This document shows, piece by piece, positions 44,073 through 53,852 of a stretch of 64,000 nt of DNA (position 1 is its first letter; every line of letters starts with the position of its first letter). Position numbers and translations under genes: made by a program. The stretch comes from Arthrobacter sp. StoSoilB22 (GTDB lineage: Bacteria; Actinomycetota; Actinomycetes; Actinomycetales; Micrococcaceae), in NCBI RefSeq assembly GCF_019977315.1, contig NZ_AP024652.1, positions 3,472,001-3,536,000 of the forward strand. Reading direction: 5' to 3'. Under the pieces are notes generated by a model that was not told where the DNA came from, searched no databases, and saw only the letters and a list, made by a program, of their open reading frames with translations.

Positions 44073-45218
44073 TCAGGACCTTTCAACGTGGCGGACAGGC
44101 TGCTGCCGGGTTTGAAGTTCATTGAGGTGGGCAAGCGCGCTGTGGTAGGTCCGCGCCTGCATCCCGGCGAGCGCATCCCAGTTATAACCGGCGGCAAATT
44201 TTCGTCCCTGCTCAGCCACGTGCGCCAACCCCGCCTGTGAATAGCGGCGGGCAATCTCTTCTCCCAGGGCCTTAACATCGAACGCTTCCACGATCCACCC
44301 CGTGCCCGGCGGGACGATCTCCTTGAGGCAGGGAATATCAAAGGCGATCACCGGAGTGCCTGCCGCAAGGGCATCGATGGCCACCAGTCCGAAGGTCTCG
44401 TGCCGGGACGGCACAACCAACAAACGGGCGTCGCTGAGTGCCTGAAACTTCTTGTCGCCGGACAGCCATCCGAGCATCCGCACGCGATCGGAGAGACCCG
44501 CTTGCTGAATGGACGTGCGCAACCGTTCTTCGTCCGGGCCCGTGCCGGCAATCAGCAAGTTACCCTCCACCTGCTCGCAGGCGATAGCCCAGGCTTCCAG
44601 AAGGAGGTCCAGGCCCTTGTGCCCGTACTCCAAGCGCCCCAGAAAGAGGACATCTTGTCCCAGGTGCGGCTGAGTGTTCCATATACCTGGGTCCACGCCG
44701 TTACCGATCACATCCACCTGCACGTCCGGGTTCAGTTGCTTGAGCCGGGCCGCGATGCCCTGGGACACGGAGATGAGCCTGCGGTATTTCCGGACGCCCA
44801 GCCGCTCTATCCAGTGCAGAGGTAGCTTGTACTGCCGCGCCTTGTCCCTCGCGTGAAGCCATTGGACAACGCCGATGGTGGGGCGTTTGGTCCAGAGGGG
44901 TGCGGCCATGGTGGAAAAGGGCGCAAAGAAATCCTCCACCACCAGCTCGGCAGCCGGACGGCGTTTCCGTACCTCCAACGGCAGCCGGACAACATAGGCA
45001 ACCAACCTGGTCAAACGGTTCTTTCCCGATCCGATGCCGATGGGGACATAATGCACGCCGTCCTCCACACGCTCCTGCCAGCCGGGATACCGGGTGGTCA
45101 GGACAGTGATGCGGAAGCCCTGTGCCGCCAGGCGGCGATTGATTTCGTGGGTCCTCACAGACCCTCCCCCTGCCCCGGGCATGCGGGGATCCTCGAAGCC
45201 CAGATGCAAAACTTTCAT
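44073..45218 (-). CDS. GT4-type glycosyltransferase
   Basis: A 381-residue GT-B enzyme. The N-terminal FEDPRMPGAGGGSVRTHEI, with a glycine-rich acceptor loop, is typical of GT4 enzymes. The C-terminal donor domain has GNGVDPGIW, LFLGRLEYGHKGLDLLLEAW and the EX7E-type VVPSRHETFGLVAIDALAAG. It transfers a nucleotide-activated sugar to a lipid-linked intermediate in the cytoplasm. It lies between the PIG-L gene and the flippase fusion, 2 bp from the latter. Confidence 0.9.
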   Translation of the reverse strand: MKVLHLGFEDPRMPGAGGGSVRTHEINRRLAAQGFRITVLTTRYPGWQERVEDGVHYVPIGIGSGKNRLTRLVAYVVRLPLEVRKRRPAAELVVEDFFAPFSTMAAPLWTKRPTIGVVQWLHARDKARQYKLPLHWIERLGVRKYRRLISVSQGIAARLKQLNPDVQVDVIGNGVDPGIWNTQPHLGQDVLFLGRLEYGHKGLDLLLEAWAIACEQVEGNLLIAGTGPDEERLRTSIQQAGLSDRVRMLGWLSGDKKFQALSDARLLVVPSRHETFGLVAIDALAAGTPVIAFDIPCLKEIVPPGTGWIVEAFDVKALGEEIARRYSQAGLAHVAEQGRKFAAGYNWDALAGMQARTYHSALAHLNELQTRQQPVRHVERS

Positions 45219-45220
45219 CG

Positions 45221-48200
45221 CTATTTTTCCGTCCCGAATTCTTTCGAAGGCTCGCCGATGCCATCCTCAGCTGCCACATCAAGGGCGGCGGGATCCACCA
45301 ACCAGATAGTGGTTTCCCCATTGGTGGGGCCGGCCGTTGTGACCATGGGAGTCGCATGCTCTTTCAGCCAGGCGAGCATGGTGGGGTTTGCATAGCCGTA
45401 ACCTTGGCTGGTGGGCTTGGACTGGGTGAGGATGTAACTCACGCCGTTCTGTTTCATTAGTGGTGCGGAGGGCCATATCCCGAACCGGGAATCATGCATA
45501 TACGCAAAGTGACCGGTGCTGTTGGTAACACTGATCCTGGCGTCGGCAGGAAGGTTGGCCTGGATCCAATCATTTGCCCGGACGAAGCCGTTATCCAGGG
45601 TTAGTGCCGTGCGAAGCCCCAAGATCACGGTCAGCACGACGTAGCAGACACTGATAACAGCCAGGGTTAGACGGGTTTTGGGGTACCTCTCCCGGATTTC
45701 CACCACCACCAGCACTGAACAAATGGCTCCGGCCACCATGACGCCGTATCCGTACTGTTCCTCAAAAGTGCCGAACACTGCGCTGTATACGCCCGCTGCA
45801 CCCAGAGCCGCACCGGCCAACCCCATGAGACGGCGACCGGGGTGGTGGCTGAAGCACAAGAGCAAACCCACCACCGGGCAAAGACCCAACAAGAAATAGC
45901 TGGTCCCAAAATGCCCGCTCTGTTCGATGAGCCTGGACACGATGCTTGGTGAGCCCTCGGAAGTGAACCCGGTGGTCTTCTCCACGCCGGACATGCGCAC
46001 CAGACCATTGCTCTTGGCCCACACCCAGCTAGGAAAGTGCCCGTGTGCGGCCACCACCACCAGATAGGCCACGTAAGGCAGAAAGCCGAATCCTGTGACC
46101 ACCAGCCCCTTCCGCCAAGGGAACGACTTCTTCCACACCATTGCCGCAACCACCGGCGCCACCGTGCAGATCAAAAAGAAGTCCTTGCAAAGGATGGAAT
46201 ACCCCAGCAAGAGCCCAGCTGTTGCGAGCCTGAGGAAGGAAAACGGTTTGTGCTGCGAACCCCGGGGTGAGACCAGGAGCAGCAGCCCAGCCAGCCCCGG
46301 CACCATGGCCGTGGTTTCAAGGAATGCATGGCTGTTGTTCCGCAAAATAAACGGCTCGAACGCCAGCAGCACCGCCGTGAGCCAGGCGGCGGTAGGAGTT
46401 GCCAGTTTCCGGACCAGCAGGAAGCCAAGACCCACTGTTACAGCACCCATCACCGCATTGAGCCAACGTAACTGAAGCGTCACCTCAATGATCTGGCCGG
46501 TAATCCCAAAAATCTTCACCACCCCGGCTTCAAGGAGGAAGTACCCGGGCGGGTGGAGGAAGAAAGGCCCGTCCGGCAAAGTGGGGAACTCTCCGGCGGC
46601 CACGGACTCACCGAGCCGGACGTACAACATCTCGTCCACCCACAGCTCGAAGCCACGCTCGAGGCCCAGGGCACGGACGCCGAACGCCACAACAACCACA
46701 GCGATGAATGCTGTCAGGTTGCTGGAACGCCCCCGGCGCCTCCACCCGCGCACAGGGCCAGGGGACAGCGGTTGAGGCTTGGCCCGGCGGCCTGAAGCCT
46801 TGCTGCGCCTGCCAACCTGAGGCCGTCGGGAAATTCTTAAGTCATTCCTGTGCGGCAAAATGCCACGCTGGTAGGCAAGAACGGTGATCCCGCTGATGGC
46901 GGCGACAGCAAACCAGACCAAGGGCTGCACCTTCCCGACGAATGCCAGGATCACGATCAGGACGCCGGCCAGGACCAGGAACGTGCCGGCACCACGTCCG
47001 GGGCGGGCCGCAGCCAGGACAGGACGCGCCAAGACTGCGAGGACCACGCCAGCCATCACCGCGCCAACAGCCGAGCCAACGGCCATGCCCGTGACAGCGT
47101 TCAACTGCCAACCAATCCACAGGCCGCCAATCACCAGGGCACAGGCACACGCCAGACCTATTTGGCAGCGACGGTAAGCGCGCATGGCAAGGAGGATGGT
47201 GGAAAGCACCATCAGAACGGCATAGCCGAGGCCGGAAGCCGCCAGCCATGGCAGGAGGCCAAGCGAGCCGTGGTACTTCTGCGGAACAACCAGCCCGGAC
47301 ATCATGGGCGGAGCAGTAGCGATGATGGCGAAGGCCACCACCGCAAGCTGCCCGAAGGAGGCAAAGGAAGCACCAAGCACCTCGCCAGGCTTCACGCCGG
47401 GGGCGCGCAAAAGCGGGAATGCTACCAATGCCGTGCCCGCGGCCACATAGACGGGGCCCTTGGCGATGGTGGCGAGCGCTTGGAATCCGGCCGCGTCAAC
47501 AGAGCCGTTATCCAGGAAGCCGACCACCACCACATCCACACCCACCAGCACGGACACCACACACAGGACCGACGCGATATCACTGGTTTCAGCCCATCGC
47601 CACTTCTGAAGCAACACCCGGGGACGCCAGCGGAGATCCTGATAGAAGCCCCACGGCACCACCAACGGTGCCAGGCAACCCACCACAAAGCCGAGGACCG
47701 CTCCCCCTGCGCCCCATGCCATCACAATGACCAGCAGGCTGAAGAGCAACCGCAGGACCACCTCGCCCATGGTGGACACGGCGTACCACGTGAAGCGCAG
47801 CTCCCCCTGAAGCCAACCGGCGGGCGCGTTCACCACGAAAATGGCAAAAGCGGCGAGAGCCACCGCAGCAGCCAGCTCCGGCGTAGCAATGGCTAGCGTC
47901 ACGCTGCCTGTGATGGTGGCGGCGACCAGTCCGGCCAGGCAGGACACGAACACCGAGAAGGCCACGCCGTCCTGCCGCTCCCGGGACCCCTGCCGGTGTA
48001 CGGCCACCACATGTGACAGAGGCAGCGGCACCAGCGCGTTGGCAACGATTCCCACCACCCCAAGGATCATGGCGGCGGCCGCAAATTGTGTGTAGTCCGC
48101 TGTGCCCAGCATGTTGGCCATGAGCAGGGAACACGCATAGCTCACCACTCCCACGAGGCCGGCTGACACAGCAAGGAAGCCACCGTTTTGGGCTATGTTG

Positions 48201-48286
48201 ACGTCCTGATGCGGAGTCCCCTTCCTACCTTCCGCCCTGGGTCTCAAGCTCACTATCGGGGTCATTGTCTGATCGGATACAACCAC
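45221..48286 (-). CDS. Fusion of polysaccharide flippase and GT39/ArnT-like glycosyltransferase
   Basis: A 1021-residue polytopic protein. Residues about 30-480 contain some 12-14 helices like an oligosaccharide flippase of the Wzx/MATE-like group (start ISxGG-like NIAQNGGFLAVSAGLVG). A basic linker (RRPQVGRRSKASGRRAKPQ) follows. Residues 530-1021 have about 12 helices and match polyprenol-phosphate-sugar transferases of the GT39/ArnT type: RGFELWVDEMLYVRLGES with the catalytic Asp-Glu, HPPGYFLLEAG and LAFEPFILRNNSHAFLETT. The two functions, export of a lipid-linked glycan and extracytoplasmic sugar transfer, are usually separate proteins. GTG at 48286 or ATG at 48265. Confidence 0.85.
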   Translation of the reverse strand: MVVSDQTMTPIVSLRPRAEGRKGTPHQDVNIAQNGGFLAVSAGLVGVVSYACSLLMANMLGTADYTQFAAAAMILGVVGIVANALVPLPLSHVVAVHRQGSRERQDGVAFSVFVSCLAGLVAATITGSVTLAIATPELAAAVALAAFAIFVVNAPAGWLQGELRFTWYAVSTMGEVVLRLLFSLLVIVMAWGAGGAVLGFVVGCLAPLVVPWGFYQDLRWRPRVLLQKWRWAETSDIASVLCVVSVLVGVDVVVVGFLDNGSVDAAGFQALATIAKGPVYVAAGTALVAFPLLRAPGVKPGEVLGASFASFGQLAVVAFAIIATAPPMMSGLVVPQKYHGSLGLLPWLAASGLGYAVLMVLSTILLAMRAYRRCQIGLACACALVIGGLWIGWQLNAVTGMAVGSAVGAVMAGVVLAVLARPVLAAARPGRGAGTFLVLAGVLIVILAFVGKVQPLVWFAVAAISGITVLAYQRGILPHRNDLRISRRPQVGRRSKASGRRAKPQPLSPGPVRGWRRRGRSSNLTAFIAVVVVAFGVRALGLERGFELWVDEMLYVRLGESVAAGEFPTLPDGPFFLHPPGYFLLEAGVVKIFGITGQIIEVTLQLRWLNAVMGAVTVGLGFLLVRKLATPTAAWLTAVLLAFEPFILRNNSHAFLETTAMVPGLAGLLLLVSPRGSQHKPFSFLRLATAGLLLGYSILCKDFFLICTVAPVVAAMVWKKSFPWRKGLVVTGFGFLPYVAYLVVVAAHGHFPSWVWAKSNGLVRMSGVEKTTGFTSEGSPSIVSRLIEQSGHFGTSYFLLGLCPVVGLLLCFSHHPGRRLMGLAGAALGAAGVYSAVFGTFEEQYGYGVMVAGAICSVLVVVEIRERYPKTRLTLAVISVCYVVLTVILGLRTALTLDNGFVRANDWIQANLPADARISVTNSTGHFAYMHDSRFGIWPSAPLMKQNGVSYILTQSKPTSQGYGYANPTMLAWLKEHATPMVTTAGPTNGETTIWLVDPAALDVAAEDGIGEPSKEFGTEK

Positions 48287-48293
48287 TGATCAG

Positions 48294-49757
48294 TTACCGT
48301 TGCCGACCATCGAGGGCATCGGCCGGGGCGAAGACACTCCCTGGCCCGGCAAGCAGGGTACCGTGTCCCGCGGAGTGGATCTCCGCGGAAACCACCCCGA
48401 GCCGTTTCATCGCAGCGGAGGCCTCGAATTCATCGCGGCCTTTCATGATGATGGATACGTTGCCGTCAGCCACTGCATACTCATCCGTCGGCCTCAGTGC
48501 TGCGGCGAAATGGGCATCGCCGGATTCCTCAAACTGAACCGGTAATTCGTACTGAACCAGAGTGGAAAGATCCGAGTGGCGGGCCAGGGGGTCTCCGCCG
48601 TCCCGCTGCATCATGATTTCCTCCAACAGCACCCCGGTGAGCAGCTTGGTGCTACGGTCCCATGTAAAGCAACGGGCCCATTCACGGCACTCACCGGAGA
48701 CGATGATGGCGGCCTCCGGCGCAGCCAACTCGGTCATTGCATCAACTATGGCGGCGCCAAAATCCTTGGGATTGTCCACCAGCCATCCGGTACGGCCATC
48801 CACCACGGAATCCCTGATACCCGGAACCCTCAAAGCCAAACAGGGCACTCCCCAGGCTGCTGCTTCAATCACCGAGCAACCCCAGCCTTCGGAAGCGGAC
48901 GTGGAAGCCGTCATCCAGGAGCGGCTCAGCAAAGCATCACGGACGTCGTCGGATTGGTATCCGTGGAAGGTGACGGCGTGGACCAGGCCGAGATCCATTG
49001 CCAGTTGCTGCAGCCGTGCCCGCTCCGGCCCGTCACCGACGATGTCCATGCGCAGGTGCGGAAGCTTCCGCGCCGCAACAGCAAACTGGCCCAGCAGGAG
49101 GTCCAACCGTTTGTGGGGCACCAAACGGCTCACGACGGCGATGGTGGGCTCAGCGGCCCGCGTGGAAACAGCCGGCGGGATATCGATGGTTCCGTTCGGC
49201 ACCACATGGATGGGGGCCGAGAATCCGAGCTTCCGCAATTCCATGCGCGTGGAAGGGGATACTGCCACCATGGCTCGCTGCCCATAGACCGTCTTGGCGC
49301 CGGTGCTTTCGAGAAAGCGGCCCACGGCGGCCATGGGCGGAGAAAACCGGGTGCGGAACTGATCCTGGTGAACGTGGTGGACCAGATGGACGATCGGGAT
49401 GTCTCTGCGCAGGAACAACGGAGAGAAGAACGGGATTCCGTTTTGGCAATCCACCACAGCATCGAACCGTCCGTTGGTGCGCAGGAGCCTCAGTGCTGCC
49501 TGTCCATAAAGGGAGAGCGCTCCGCCGCCGCGCAGAACGCGAATGCCGTCAATGATCTCCTCGGCCGCCTGGCCGGCATCGCGCCCCGTAAACCACGTGA
49601 CACGAACTCCGCTGTTCACCCATCGGCGTGAGATTTCATGCATGTACTGCTCGGCACCGCCGGCCTGGGAGTGCATGACGTCGCGCCAATTCAGAACCAA
49701 CACGTGCTTTCCAGCGAGCATGGTGGGTGAATTCATGTCAGTTGGGGAGTCCGTCAT
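48294..49757 (-). CDS. GT4-type glycosyltransferase with C-terminal extension
   Basis: A 487-residue enzyme starting at the ATG at 49757, which overlaps the GT2 stop (ATGA). The acceptor-side glycine loop is RDVMHSQAGGAEQYMHEI. The donor-side GT4 signatures are HVVPNGTID, IAVVSRLVPHKRLDLLLGQF and ASEGWGCSVIEAAAWGVP. The last 100 residues are an unusual tail without recognised motifs (ARHSDLSTLVQYELPVQFEE onward). It likely adds a sugar to the same lipid-linked glycan as its neighbours. Confidence 0.9.
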   Translation of the reverse strand: MTDSPTDMNSPTMLAGKHVLVLNWRDVMHSQAGGAEQYMHEISRRWVNSGVRVTWFTGRDAGQAAEEIIDGIRVLRGGGALSLYGQAALRLLRTNGRFDAVVDCQNGIPFFSPLFLRRDIPIVHLVHHVHQDQFRTRFSPPMAAVGRFLESTGAKTVYGQRAMVAVSPSTRMELRKLGFSAPIHVVPNGTIDIPPAVSTRAAEPTIAVVSRLVPHKRLDLLLGQFAVAARKLPHLRMDIVGDGPERARLQQLAMDLGLVHAVTFHGYQSDDVRDALLSRSWMTASTSASEGWGCSVIEAAAWGVPCLALRVPGIRDSVVDGRTGWLVDNPKDFGAAIVDAMTELAAPEAAIIVSGECREWARCFTWDRSTKLLTGVLLEEIMMQRDGGDPLARHSDLSTLVQYELPVQFEESGDAHFAAALRPTDEYAVADGNVSIIMKGRDEFEASAAMKRLGVVSAEIHSAGHGTLLAGPGSVFAPADALDGRQR

Positions 49758-50551
49758 GATGCTGCTTTCTGAAGTTGGATCACCGAGGCAAAGCTGGCAA
49801 CTCCGTCCTGGAAGGGGCGGAACGTGGACTCTGCCCCATCGGTCCATGCCACGGGCAGTTCCACAATGCCGGCGCCGTTGTCCTGAAGCCTGAGGAGCAG
49901 TTCAACATCGAAGGCAAATCCGGTACTGCGGCACTGCACCATGGCAGCCGTGAGCGCGTCACGTTCAAAAAACTTGAACCCGCACTGGGTGTCCTGGATG
50001 CCTTTGACCTTTGACTTGGTCAGTGCCCGGAAGGCCGTGCCACCCATTCGGCGCCCAAGGTGTTGAGGCACAACAAGGGTGGAACCCGGGGCGTAACGGG
50101 AGGCGATCACCGCCGCCACGCCGCCGGCAAGGTAAGACATGGCCAATGTGAGCGTTTCCAAAGGAGTGGCGAGGTCGGCGTCAAAAAAACCCGTGTACTT
50201 GGACGTCCCGCTCAGGAGGCCGCGCCGGACAGCCGCCCCCTTTCCGCGACGGGAGCAGCCCACCAGCGAGATAGGCACAGAGTCTCCCTTCTCCCGGGAG
50301 ATCCGGCGGACAACCGAAGCGGTGTCGTCCACACTGCCGTTATCAACCACCACAATGCGCGAAGACCATGGCTGAACTGCCAGGAAATCCACGGTTTGAG
50401 TCAGGGTGCCGGAGATCCTTGAGGCCTCGTTGTAAGCCGGGATAATGACTTCGAGATCTACGTAGGAGCGACGCAAAGAGTCTGGATGCCGCTTTGCCTG
50501 AAAACTTTCCCTCCTGCCGATCTGAACACTATGCGCGTGAAGCGGAACCAT
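49754..50551 (-). CDS. GT2 glycosyltransferase, dolichyl-phosphate-sugar synthase-like
   Basis: A 265-residue cytoplasmic protein starting at the ATG at 50551 with GGAG upstream (GTG at 50596 possible). GT-A motifs are VIIPAYNEASRISGTL, VVVDNGSVDDTA, GKGAAVRRGL and the metal site GFFDADLATPLE. QDTQCGFKFF is typical of DPM1/DpgS-like enzymes. It likely makes a polyprenyl-phosphate sugar, which would be the donor for the GT39-like half of the fusion protein in the same operon. It is the first gene of this minus-strand operon. Confidence 0.9.
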   Translation of the reverse strand: MVPLHAHSVQIGRRESFQAKRHPDSLRRSYVDLEVIIPAYNEASRISGTLTQTVDFLAVQPWSSRIVVVDNGSVDDTASVVRRISREKGDSVPISLVGCSRRGKGAAVRRGLLSGTSKYTGFFDADLATPLETLTLAMSYLAGGVAAVIASRYAPGSTLVVPQHLGRRMGGTAFRALTKSKVKGIQDTQCGFKFFERDALTAAMVQCRSTGFAFDVELLLRLQDNGAGIVELPVAWTDGAESTFRPFQDGVASFASVIQLQKAAS

Positions 50552-50743
50552 TTGAATCTCCAATATCCGGGAACGGGGCGTAAATCGTGCTCGCACTATG
50601 GAGTGGCGCCACCAGGCAACTCATGACGCTGGTCCGGCGCGTTGTGCTCCAAGTCATGGGCCACTCTCACAATTCGCCCGCACCCCGGCCGCTCTGAGCG
50701 AAATTGCTGGTTCTGTGTCAGAGCCCGTCTATAGAGTGGCCAC

Positions 50744-52963
50744 ATGAGCCACACTTCTTCCGTCCCTGCCGCTGCCAAGGAAACTACACTCCAGCCTCCT
50801 GTCGCCCAGCAGATCCCCACCCGCCGCGAGCATCACGGCGATGTCTTCGTGGACAACTATGAGTGGCTCAGGGACAAGGAATCAGCCGAGGTTGTTGACC
50901 ACCTCAAAGCAGAGAATGCCTACCAGGAAGCGGTCACGGCGCACCAGGAGCCACTGCGTGAGGCCATGTTCCAGGAGATCAAGGGCCGGACCCAGGAAAC
51001 GGATCTCTCCGTACCCAGCCGCAAGGATGGCTGGTGGTACTACAGCCGTTCGGTGGAGGGCAAGGAGTACAGCATCCAGTGCCGCGTCCTGGCCAACAAC
51101 ACCGGCGATCCTGTGGCGGACTGGACTCCCCCGGCAGTTGACGCCGGCGTCGCTCTTCCCGGCGAGGAGGTACTCCTGGACGGCAATATCGAGGCAGAAG
51201 GCCAGCCGTTCTTCAGCGTCGGCGGTGCCGCCGTGACCGTCGACGGCAACCTGTACGCCTACGCGGTGGACAACTCCGGAGACGAACGCTTTACCTTGCG
51301 GATCAAGGATCTACGCACTGGCGAGCTCCTTCCGGACATCATCGAGGACATCTTCTACGGGGTTGCTTTCTCCCCGGACGGAACCCGCCTTTTCTACACC
51401 GTTGTGGATGATTCGTGGCGGCCCTACCAGGTGAAGGCACACCGGCTGGGTACGCCTGTGGCCGAGGATGAAGTCATCTACCAGGAGGACGACGTCGCCA
51501 TGTGGCTCGGCTTCGACCTCTCCTCCGACCGCCGGCACTTGGTGCTGAGCGTCGGCTGCTCCGAGTTCAGCGAAACGCGGCTGCTCCGCTTCGAGGACTA
51601 CGACGCCGGACTCACCACCGTCATCTCCCGCGACCACAAGGTTCTCTACGAGGCTGAGCCCTTCCTGCTGGACGGCAAGGAAACACTGCTCCTCACCCAC
51701 AACAAAGACGCCATCAACTCGATGGTGAGCCTGGTGCACCCGGCCAACCTCACCAAGCCGCTGGCTGAGCAGGACTGGCGCACCGTCGTCGAGCACTCCG
51801 ACGCCGTTCGTGTCAACGGCGCGGGAGTGACGTCCACGCACTTGGTGTTGTCCGTCCGCAAGGACACCATTGAGCGCGTGCAGGTGATTCCGCTGGCAGG
51901 CTTGGGCACGGCGGCTCAGGGGACGCCCGTGGAGCCTGCCTTCGATGAGGAGCTCTACACTGCAGGTGTTGCCGGCTCTGATTACGAAGCCCCGGTGATC
52001 CGCATGGGTTATACCTCGTACTTCACGCCGTCCCGCGTCTACGACTTCGTCCTGCCTACAGCCGAACAGCCCCGTGGCGAGTTGCTGCTCCGCAAGGAAA
52101 GCCCTGTGTTGGGTGGCTACTCGGCAGCGGATTACGTCGCCACCCGCGAATGGGCAACGGCCGACGACGGCACCCAGGTCCCGCTGTCAGTGCTTCGTCA
52201 CGCGTCGGTCAAGCAGGATGGCACCGCCGCTGGTTTGGTATACGGCTACGGCTCGTACGAAATGAGCATGGATCCCGGCTTCGGCGTGGCCCGCTTGTCC
52301 CTTCTGGACCGCGGAATCGTCATGGTTATTGCCCACATCCGCGGGGGCGGTGAACTGGGACGCACATGGTATGAGGATGGCAAGAAGTTCACCAAGAAGA
52401 ACACGTTCACCGACTTCATTGCGGCCACGGACTGGCTGGCAGGCTCCGGCTGGGTTGATCCTTCGCGTATTGCTGCAATGGGTGGATCCGCCGGCGGACT
52501 GCTCATGGGTGCGGTGGCCAACATGGCGCCGGAGAAGTACGCTGCCGTGGTGGCGCAGGTACCGTTCGTGGATGCTCTGACCACCATCCTGGACCCTGAG
52601 CTTCCGCTGTCAGCCTTGGAGTGGGAGGAATGGGGCAACCCCATCACGGACCCCGAGGCCTACGCGTACATGAAGTCCTACACTCCGTACGAGAATGTGA
52701 AGGCTGCGGCCTACCCCAAGATCGCTGCCGTGACGTCCTTCAACGACACCAGGGTGCTGTACGTTGAACCGGCCAAGTGGGTGCAGGCACTGCGCTCCGC
52801 ATCCACCGGTTCCGAGCCGATCGTCATGAAGATCGAAATGGATGGTGGCCACGGCGGCGCATCGGGCCGGTACGTTCAGTGGCGCGAGCGGGCTTGGGAT
52901 TACGCATTCATCGCCGATTCCCTCGGTGCCACGGAGCTGCTCCCCGGGGCCGGACTCAAATAA
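50744..52963 (+). CDS. ptrB: Oligopeptidase B (S9A prolyl oligopeptidase family)
   Basis: A 739-residue cytoplasmic serine peptidase that cuts short peptides after basic residues. An N-terminal beta-propeller (about 80-420, with YYSRSVEGKEYSI) caps an alpha/beta hydrolase domain. The triad is visible: Ser582 in GGSAGGLL, Asp668 in SFNDTRV and His703 in GGHGGASGR. YGSYE and RGGGELGRTWYEDGK are characteristic of oligopeptidase B. Length is normal for the family. It is transcribed away from the glycan operon and stands alone. Confidence 0.93.
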   Translation: MSHTSSVPAAAKETTLQPPVAQQIPTRREHHGDVFVDNYEWLRDKESAEVVDHLKAENAYQEAVTAHQEPLREAMFQEIKGRTQETDLSVPSRKDGWWYYSRSVEGKEYSIQCRVLANNTGDPVADWTPPAVDAGVALPGEEVLLDGNIEAEGQPFFSVGGAAVTVDGNLYAYAVDNSGDERFTLRIKDLRTGELLPDIIEDIFYGVAFSPDGTRLFYTVVDDSWRPYQVKAHRLGTPVAEDEVIYQEDDVAMWLGFDLSSDRRHLVLSVGCSEFSETRLLRFEDYDAGLTTVISRDHKVLYEAEPFLLDGKETLLLTHNKDAINSMVSLVHPANLTKPLAEQDWRTVVEHSDAVRVNGAGVTSTHLVLSVRKDTIERVQVIPLAGLGTAAQGTPVEPAFDEELYTAGVAGSDYEAPVIRMGYTSYFTPSRVYDFVLPTAEQPRGELLLRKESPVLGGYSAADYVATREWATADDGTQVPLSVLRHASVKQDGTAAGLVYGYGSYEMSMDPGFGVARLSLLDRGIVMVIAHIRGGGELGRTWYEDGKKFTKKNTFTDFIAATDWLAGSGWVDPSRIAAMGGSAGGLLMGAVANMAPEKYAAVVAQVPFVDALTTILDPELPLSALEWEEWGNPITDPEAYAYMKSYTPYENVKAAAYPKIAAVTSFNDTRVLYVEPAKWVQALRSASTGSEPIVMKIEMDGGHGGASGRYVQWRERAWDYAFIADSLGATELLPGAGLK

Positions 52964-52978
52964 GAGTTTTAGTACAGG

Positions 52979-53011
52979 TGATGCCCTCATGAAGCCTGTC
53001 CGGGGGCATCA
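52979..53011 (+). terminator. Hairpin between ptrB and methyltransferase gene
   Basis: 8-bp inverted repeat TGATGCCC / GGGCATCA with a 17-base loop between two convergent genes; a modest terminator candidate. Confidence 0.4.
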
Positions 53012-53023
53012 GCTGCGCTAACC

Positions 53024-53833
53024 TCAGCTTTGGTGCGCCCTGAGCAGTGCGTAGTAGCCAGGGATGAGATCCGGAGACGTTGGGTTGCTCAACGGGCGTG
53101 TCTCGATGCTCGCTGAACCGTCCCGCACGAGGTTCCAATCCGCCGTCGGGAAGGCCTTTGCCCGTTGCGTAGCACCGAAGCGGCCAGGCATAGGCAGTCC
53201 CCGGATGGCTCCCTCAAGCGGAGCCGGAATGAATTTCCGTGTGGCCCCGAGGTGGCTGACATAGTCCACGGGGGTGCCCGGGAAGTTGGTCTCGGCCAGG
53301 AAAACGCCACCGCGGGCCCCGACGACGGGCAGCAGGTTTGCGGCCAAAGCGGCCTGGCCATTGCGGTCCAGTACGTGCAGAACACCTCGGATGAACACGT
53401 TTGCGTTTCCCGTCCAGCCCGCAGCTTCAAGGGCCTTTCCCACCGTCTGCGCAGCGTCAGGTGCCGTCATGTCGCACACGGCGAACGACGCCGTCGTGAT
53501 TCCTGCTGCTTCCTGCCGTGCGCGGTCCACTGCGTTGGCGGAGTAGTCGAGCCCCAATGCGTGCGGGAAATGCTGGGCCAGTAGCCGGGTGAAACTGCCG
53601 TTCCCGCACCCAACATCCACTATGGGGATCGTAGGATCCAACAGCTGCAGGTGGGGAAGATAGCTGTTCAATTCATGAGCGCTTCCCGAGTCCCACAGGA
53701 CATCGCCGGCGGCACCGGTGGAACGGATTCTGCCCCAATACTGGTCCCAGGCCGTGAGCGGATCCTTGGGGGCGGCCGAGGAAAGCCTGATGAGCCGGGG
53801 TATCAGCAGGTACTTTCGGAGAGCGGAGATCAT
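53024..53833 (-). CDS. Class I SAM-dependent methyltransferase
   Basis: A 269-residue soluble enzyme. The SAM-binding motif I is PIVDVGCGNGSFTRLLA, followed by LGLDYSANAVDRARQEA and the motif-II-like FAVCDMTAPDA. An N-terminal WDQYWGRI segment resembles methyltransferases acting on small molecules. Substrate not predictable. The ATG is at 53833. The gene lies in the same orientation as the 127-residue protein upstream, 19 bp apart, and may be cotranscribed. Confidence 0.85.
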   Translation of the reverse strand: MISALRKYLLIPRLIRLSSAAPKDPLTAWDQYWGRIRSTGAAGDVLWDSGSAHELNSYLPHLQLLDPTIPIVDVGCGNGSFTRLLAQHFPHALGLDYSANAVDRARQEAAGITTASFAVCDMTAPDAAQTVGKALEAAGWTGNANVFIRGVLHVLDRNGQAALAANLLPVVGARGGVFLAETNFPGTPVDYVSHLGATRKFIPAPLEGAIRGLPMPGRFGATQRAKAFPTADWNLVRDGSASIETRPLSNPTSPDLIPGYYALLRAHQS

Positions 53834-53852
53834 GCTCCAAATATATGGGGCG

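Noticed and set aside
48576..49631. 351-codon plus-strand frame opposite the GT4 gene
   Set aside because: Antisense of a gene with clear GT4 motifs; no start signal.
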